Notes under the pieces: generated by a model | What the model saw: the letters and a program-made list of their open reading frames with translations, nothing else | What the model was told of the DNA's origin: nothing | Databases searched by the model: none | Assembly (NCBI GenBank): GCA_034189085.1 | Contig: JAXHVH010000006.1 | Span: forward strand, 1-64,000 | DNA from: M55B129 sp034189085 | Lineage (GTDB): Bacteria; Bacillota; Dethiobacteria; DTU022 | Direction: 5' to 3' | DNA: 64,000 bases | Translations under genes and position numbers: made by a program | In this document: piece after piece, positions 61,736-64,000 of the stretch | Layout of the letters: every line of letters begins with the position of its first letter | How positions within the stretch are numbered: the first letter of the stretch is position 1

Positions 61736-62770
61736 ATGATTAAAGCAGCTGTCCTGGGAGCAACGGGTTATACGGGTATGGAACTGGTACGACTGCTGTA
61801 TGGCCATCCGGAAACGGAAATAGTTTTTCTCAGTTCGGAATCACATGCTGGTCAGAAACTGAGCGCTGTTCACGCTCAATTTTACAGCCAGATCGACCAG
61901 AGCTTACAGCACATGGATGCTGGCAGTATACCTGCCGATACCGATATTATTTTTTGTGCCCTTCCACACGGCCAATCGGCACCGGTTGTTCCCGATTTGC
62001 TGGAGAGGGGTTTTCGCGTTATTGATTTAAGTGCTGATTTTCGCTTGAAAAACGCTGCCTTGTACCCGCTGTGGTATAAGAGAGAACACCCCTGCAGTGA
62101 AAAATTGGAGGATTCGGTATATGGTTTACCGGAGATATACAGTTCAGAAATCCGGAATGCCAAATTGCTGGCCAATCCTGGCTGTTTTCCCACAGGAGTC
62201 CTTCTTGCTCTTGCTCCGCTGCTTGAAGAAAAGGTTGTTGAAACAGACGGTATTGTAATCGATGCCAAAACGGGCGTTTCCGGGGCAGGGCGTTCTCCGA
62301 AACAGGCTTTCCATTTCCCTGAATGCAGCGACAATTTCAAAGCCTACCGGGTTGCCGCACATCAGCACACCCCTGAAATTGAACAGGAGCTGGGACGTTT
62401 TTCCGGCAGCACACTGAGGGTTACATTTGTCCCTCATCTTGTGCCCATGATCAGGGGCATCCTGAGCACCATTTATGCTTATCCAGCCGGTAAGTGGAAT
62501 GAAAACGAGTTGACCGATCTGTACAAAAACATTTACGGCAATTCCTACTTTGTCCGCTTTTTTGAGCGGCCTGATTTGCCGGAAACGCGGTTTGTCCGCG
62601 GCAGCAACTTTTGTGATCTGGCCTGCAGGTTTGACAACCGGACAGGCAGGCTGATTATACTGGCGGCGATCGATAACCTGGTCAAGGGTGCATCAGGGCA
62701 GGCTGTCCAAAATATGAATATCATGTTCGGTCTCCCGGAGGAAACCGGCCTGGACCAGGTGCCGTTTTAA
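61736..62770 (+). CDS. argC: N-acetyl-gamma-glutamyl-phosphate reductase
   Basis: The 344-residue enzyme reduces N-acetylglutamyl phosphate to the semialdehyde in arginine synthesis. It has the NADP motif VLGATGYTGMELVRLL, the catalytic cysteine in LANPGCFPTGVLLAL, and the active-site His in VAAHQHTPEIEQEL. ATG 61736 follows GGGGGAGG. It is the first gene after the T-box. Confidence 0.95.
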   Translation: MIKAAVLGATGYTGMELVRLLYGHPETEIVFLSSESHAGQKLSAVHAQFYSQIDQSLQHMDAGSIPADTDIIFCALPHGQSAPVVPDLLERGFRVIDLSADFRLKNAALYPLWYKREHPCSEKLEDSVYGLPEIYSSEIRNAKLLANPGCFPTGVLLALAPLLEEKVVETDGIVIDAKTGVSGAGRSPKQAFHFPECSDNFKAYRVAAHQHTPEIEQELGRFSGSTLRVTFVPHLVPMIRGILSTIYAYPAGKWNENELTDLYKNIYGNSYFVRFFERPDLPETRFVRGSNFCDLACRFDNRTGRLIILAAIDNLVKGASGQAVQNMNIMFGLPEETGLDQVPF

Positions 62771-62879
62771 AAGACGGGCTGATGGTCGGCACTGCAAAAC
62801 ATTCACAGTTAGGACATAATCTCAGAGGCGATCATTTGCACAAGGGGGATTATCTGCATTGAACAAGGAAAAGAACTGG

Positions 62880-64000
62880 ATGAAAATAGAAAATAGGAAT
62901 TTAACCGTAGCTGCTGGTTTCCAGGTGGCAGGATTGCACTGCGGCCTGAAAAAAGAAAAGAAAGATCTGGCTTTAATATATAGCGAAATCAATACGGCAG
63001 CGGCAGGTGTTTTTACCCGCAACCTGGTTCAGGCAGCGCCCGTAAATTTATGTCGGGCGCACCTTGAAAACCCAATCAGGGCGATAGTGATCAACAGCGG
63101 CAATGCCAATGCCTGCACCGGGGAAAGTGGAGAAAAAGATGCTGAAGAAATGGCTGCTGCTGCTGCAGAAGCTTTTCATATCGATGCCCGCCAGGTTCTT
63201 GTTTGTTCAACCGGGGTCATCGGAGTGCCTTTACCCATAAATACTGTAAAAGAGGGGATCAAAGCTGCTGCAATTGAATTGGGCAGTGGTCCTCAGTTTG
63301 ATACTGACGTTGCCGAAGCAATCTTAACTACCGATACCAGCATAAAACAAAGCGCCTGTCGCTGTACTGTCCCGGGAGCGGAGTTTCATCTTGCAGGCAT
63401 CGCCAAGGGATCAGGCATGATCTGTCCAAACATGGCTACAATGCTTGCTTTTTTGGTAACCGATGCGAAAATTGAAAGGCAGCTTCTTCAGGATCTTTTT
63501 AATGAGGCGACAGACGATTCTTTTAACCTGATCACCGTTGACGGGGAAACTTCGACCAATGATACGGCCCTTATTCTGGCCAACGGTGCTTCCGGTGTTG
63601 AAATAGGAATAGAGGGTGAACTGCTCCATACTTTTAAAGAAATGCTCAATCATGTTTGCAGTGAACTGGCCCTGCAAATTGTCGAAGACGGTGAAGGGCT
63701 GACCAAGCTAATCACCCTTACCGTAACCGGTGCTCCTGAAAAAATCGGAGCCAGGATGATGGCCCGGACTGTTCTCAATTCTCCCCTTGTTAAAACCGCT
63801 TTCTACGGAGAGGATGCCAACTGGGGCCGCATTATCGCTGCTCTTGGTTATGCGGGGGTTGATTTTGACCCTGGCCGGGTGGATATCTTTATCGGGCCGT
63901 ATCAGGTTGCGTCCGACGGCTGTGCCGTATTCTTCGATGAAGCAAAGATGAAAGAAGTGCTGGGCGAGCGATATATTTCGGTCTTGATTGATCTAAAAAG
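62880..64000 (+). CDS. argJ: Glutamate N-acetyltransferase / amino-acid acetyltransferase (partial, runs off the window)
   Basis: The frame is open for 373 codons to the window end. The protein matches ArgJ, which transfers acetyl from acetylornithine to glutamate. The self-cleavage site is NMATML, whose second Thr becomes the nucleophile of the beta chain. It is preceded by GIAKGSGMICP. INSGNANACTG, VCSTGVIGVPLP and GEDANWGRIIAALGY are further family motifs. Start: ATG 62880, or in-frame TTG 62859, which follows a stronger AAGGGGG. Only a few C-terminal residues should be missing. Confidence 0.94.
   Translation, partial: MKIENRNLTVAAGFQVAGLHCGLKKEKKDLALIYSEINTAAAGVFTRNLVQAAPVNLCRAHLENPIRAIVINSGNANACTGESGEKDAEEMAAAAAEAFHIDARQVLVCSTGVIGVPLPINTVKEGIKAAAIELGSGPQFDTDVAEAILTTDTSIKQSACRCTVPGAEFHLAGIAKGSGMICPNMATMLAFLVTDAKIERQLLQDLFNEATDDSFNLITVDGETSTNDTALILANGASGVEIGIEGELLHTFKEMLNHVCSELALQIVEDGEGLTKLITLTVTGAPEKIGARMMARTVLNSPLVKTAFYGEDANWGRIIAALGYAGVDFDPGRVDIFIGPYQVASDGCAVFFDEAKMKEVLGERYISVLIDLK

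Noticed and set aside
1..64000. CRISPR arrays, prophage genes or origin of replication
   Set aside because: No regularly spaced repeats, phage structural genes, dnaA boxes or cas genes were seen.

Overview
This window looks like a chromosomal segment of an anaerobic, energy-limited Bacillota (Clostridia-like) bacterium. The evidence is strong AGGAGG-type ribosome sites with frequent TTG and GTG starts, a T-box leader, a gatCAB amidotransferase operon, a selenocysteine pair selA-selB, and two catabolic and redox modules typical of syntrophs and acetogens: an Etf/HdrA/Flx-type electron-transfer operon and a methylmalonyl-CoA operon. The genus cannot be fixed from the sequence alone.

Layout. 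1-147 is the 3' end of a group II (probably IIC) intron, next to ilvC on the minus strand. 1.6-4.5 kb carries a fumarylacetoacetase-family gene, a promoter/c-di-GMP-I-like riboswitch/terminator unit, holA and the oppositely oriented rpsT. 4.5-4.7 kb holds a small repeat-bounded element. 5-10.5 kb carries nnr, an acyl-CoA dehydrogenase, hom and alr. 10.8-11.3 kb is a collapsed geranylgeranyl-reductase-family pseudogene. 11.4-16.2 kb is gatC-gatA-gatB-purA behind a good sigma-A promoter. 16.5-21.4 kb carries a YhaO/YhaN-like nuclease/ATPase pair, a metallo-beta-lactamase-fold gene and a flavin reductase. 21.4-24.9 kb is selA-selB with a strong hairpin at the start of the predicted mRNA.

25.2-33.5 kb is the most distinctive block: eight tightly packed genes (HdrD-like Fe-S protein, etfB, etfA, hdrA, and flxD/C/B/A-like genes) that together look like one electron-bifurcating or confurcating assembly linking an electron-transferring flavoprotein to HdrA and an NAD(P)H module. 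33.8-40.1 kb carries rseC, asd, a carbamoyl-amide hydrolase with a hydantoinase/dihydropyrimidinase, and aroF-tyrA. 40.2-41.4 kb carries an Rrf2 regulator and a bifunctional-nuclease-family gene. 41.5-45.2 kb is a decaying VTC/DUF4956/CotH cassette. 45.4-50.4 kb is a complete livJHMGF branched-chain amino acid ABC transporter operon with its own promoter and terminator. 50.4-53.2 kb carries dodecin, an orphan small ORF, a cyclopropane-synthase-like methyltransferase with an altered active site, and tRNA-Leu(UAG).

53.4-61.4 kb is a degenerate NtrC-type regulator followed by sucC-sucD-mcmA-mcmB-mce-mmdA. These genes interconvert succinate, succinyl-CoA, methylmalonyl-CoA and propionyl-CoA. 61.4 kb to the end is a T-box leader with an apparent Arg (CGC) specifier, then argC and argJ (argJ runs off the window). 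The liv transporter, acyl-CoA dehydrogenase, Etf/Hdr/Flx block and methylmalonyl-CoA operon fit an organism living on amino acids, fatty acids or propionate, but that physiological reading is inference.
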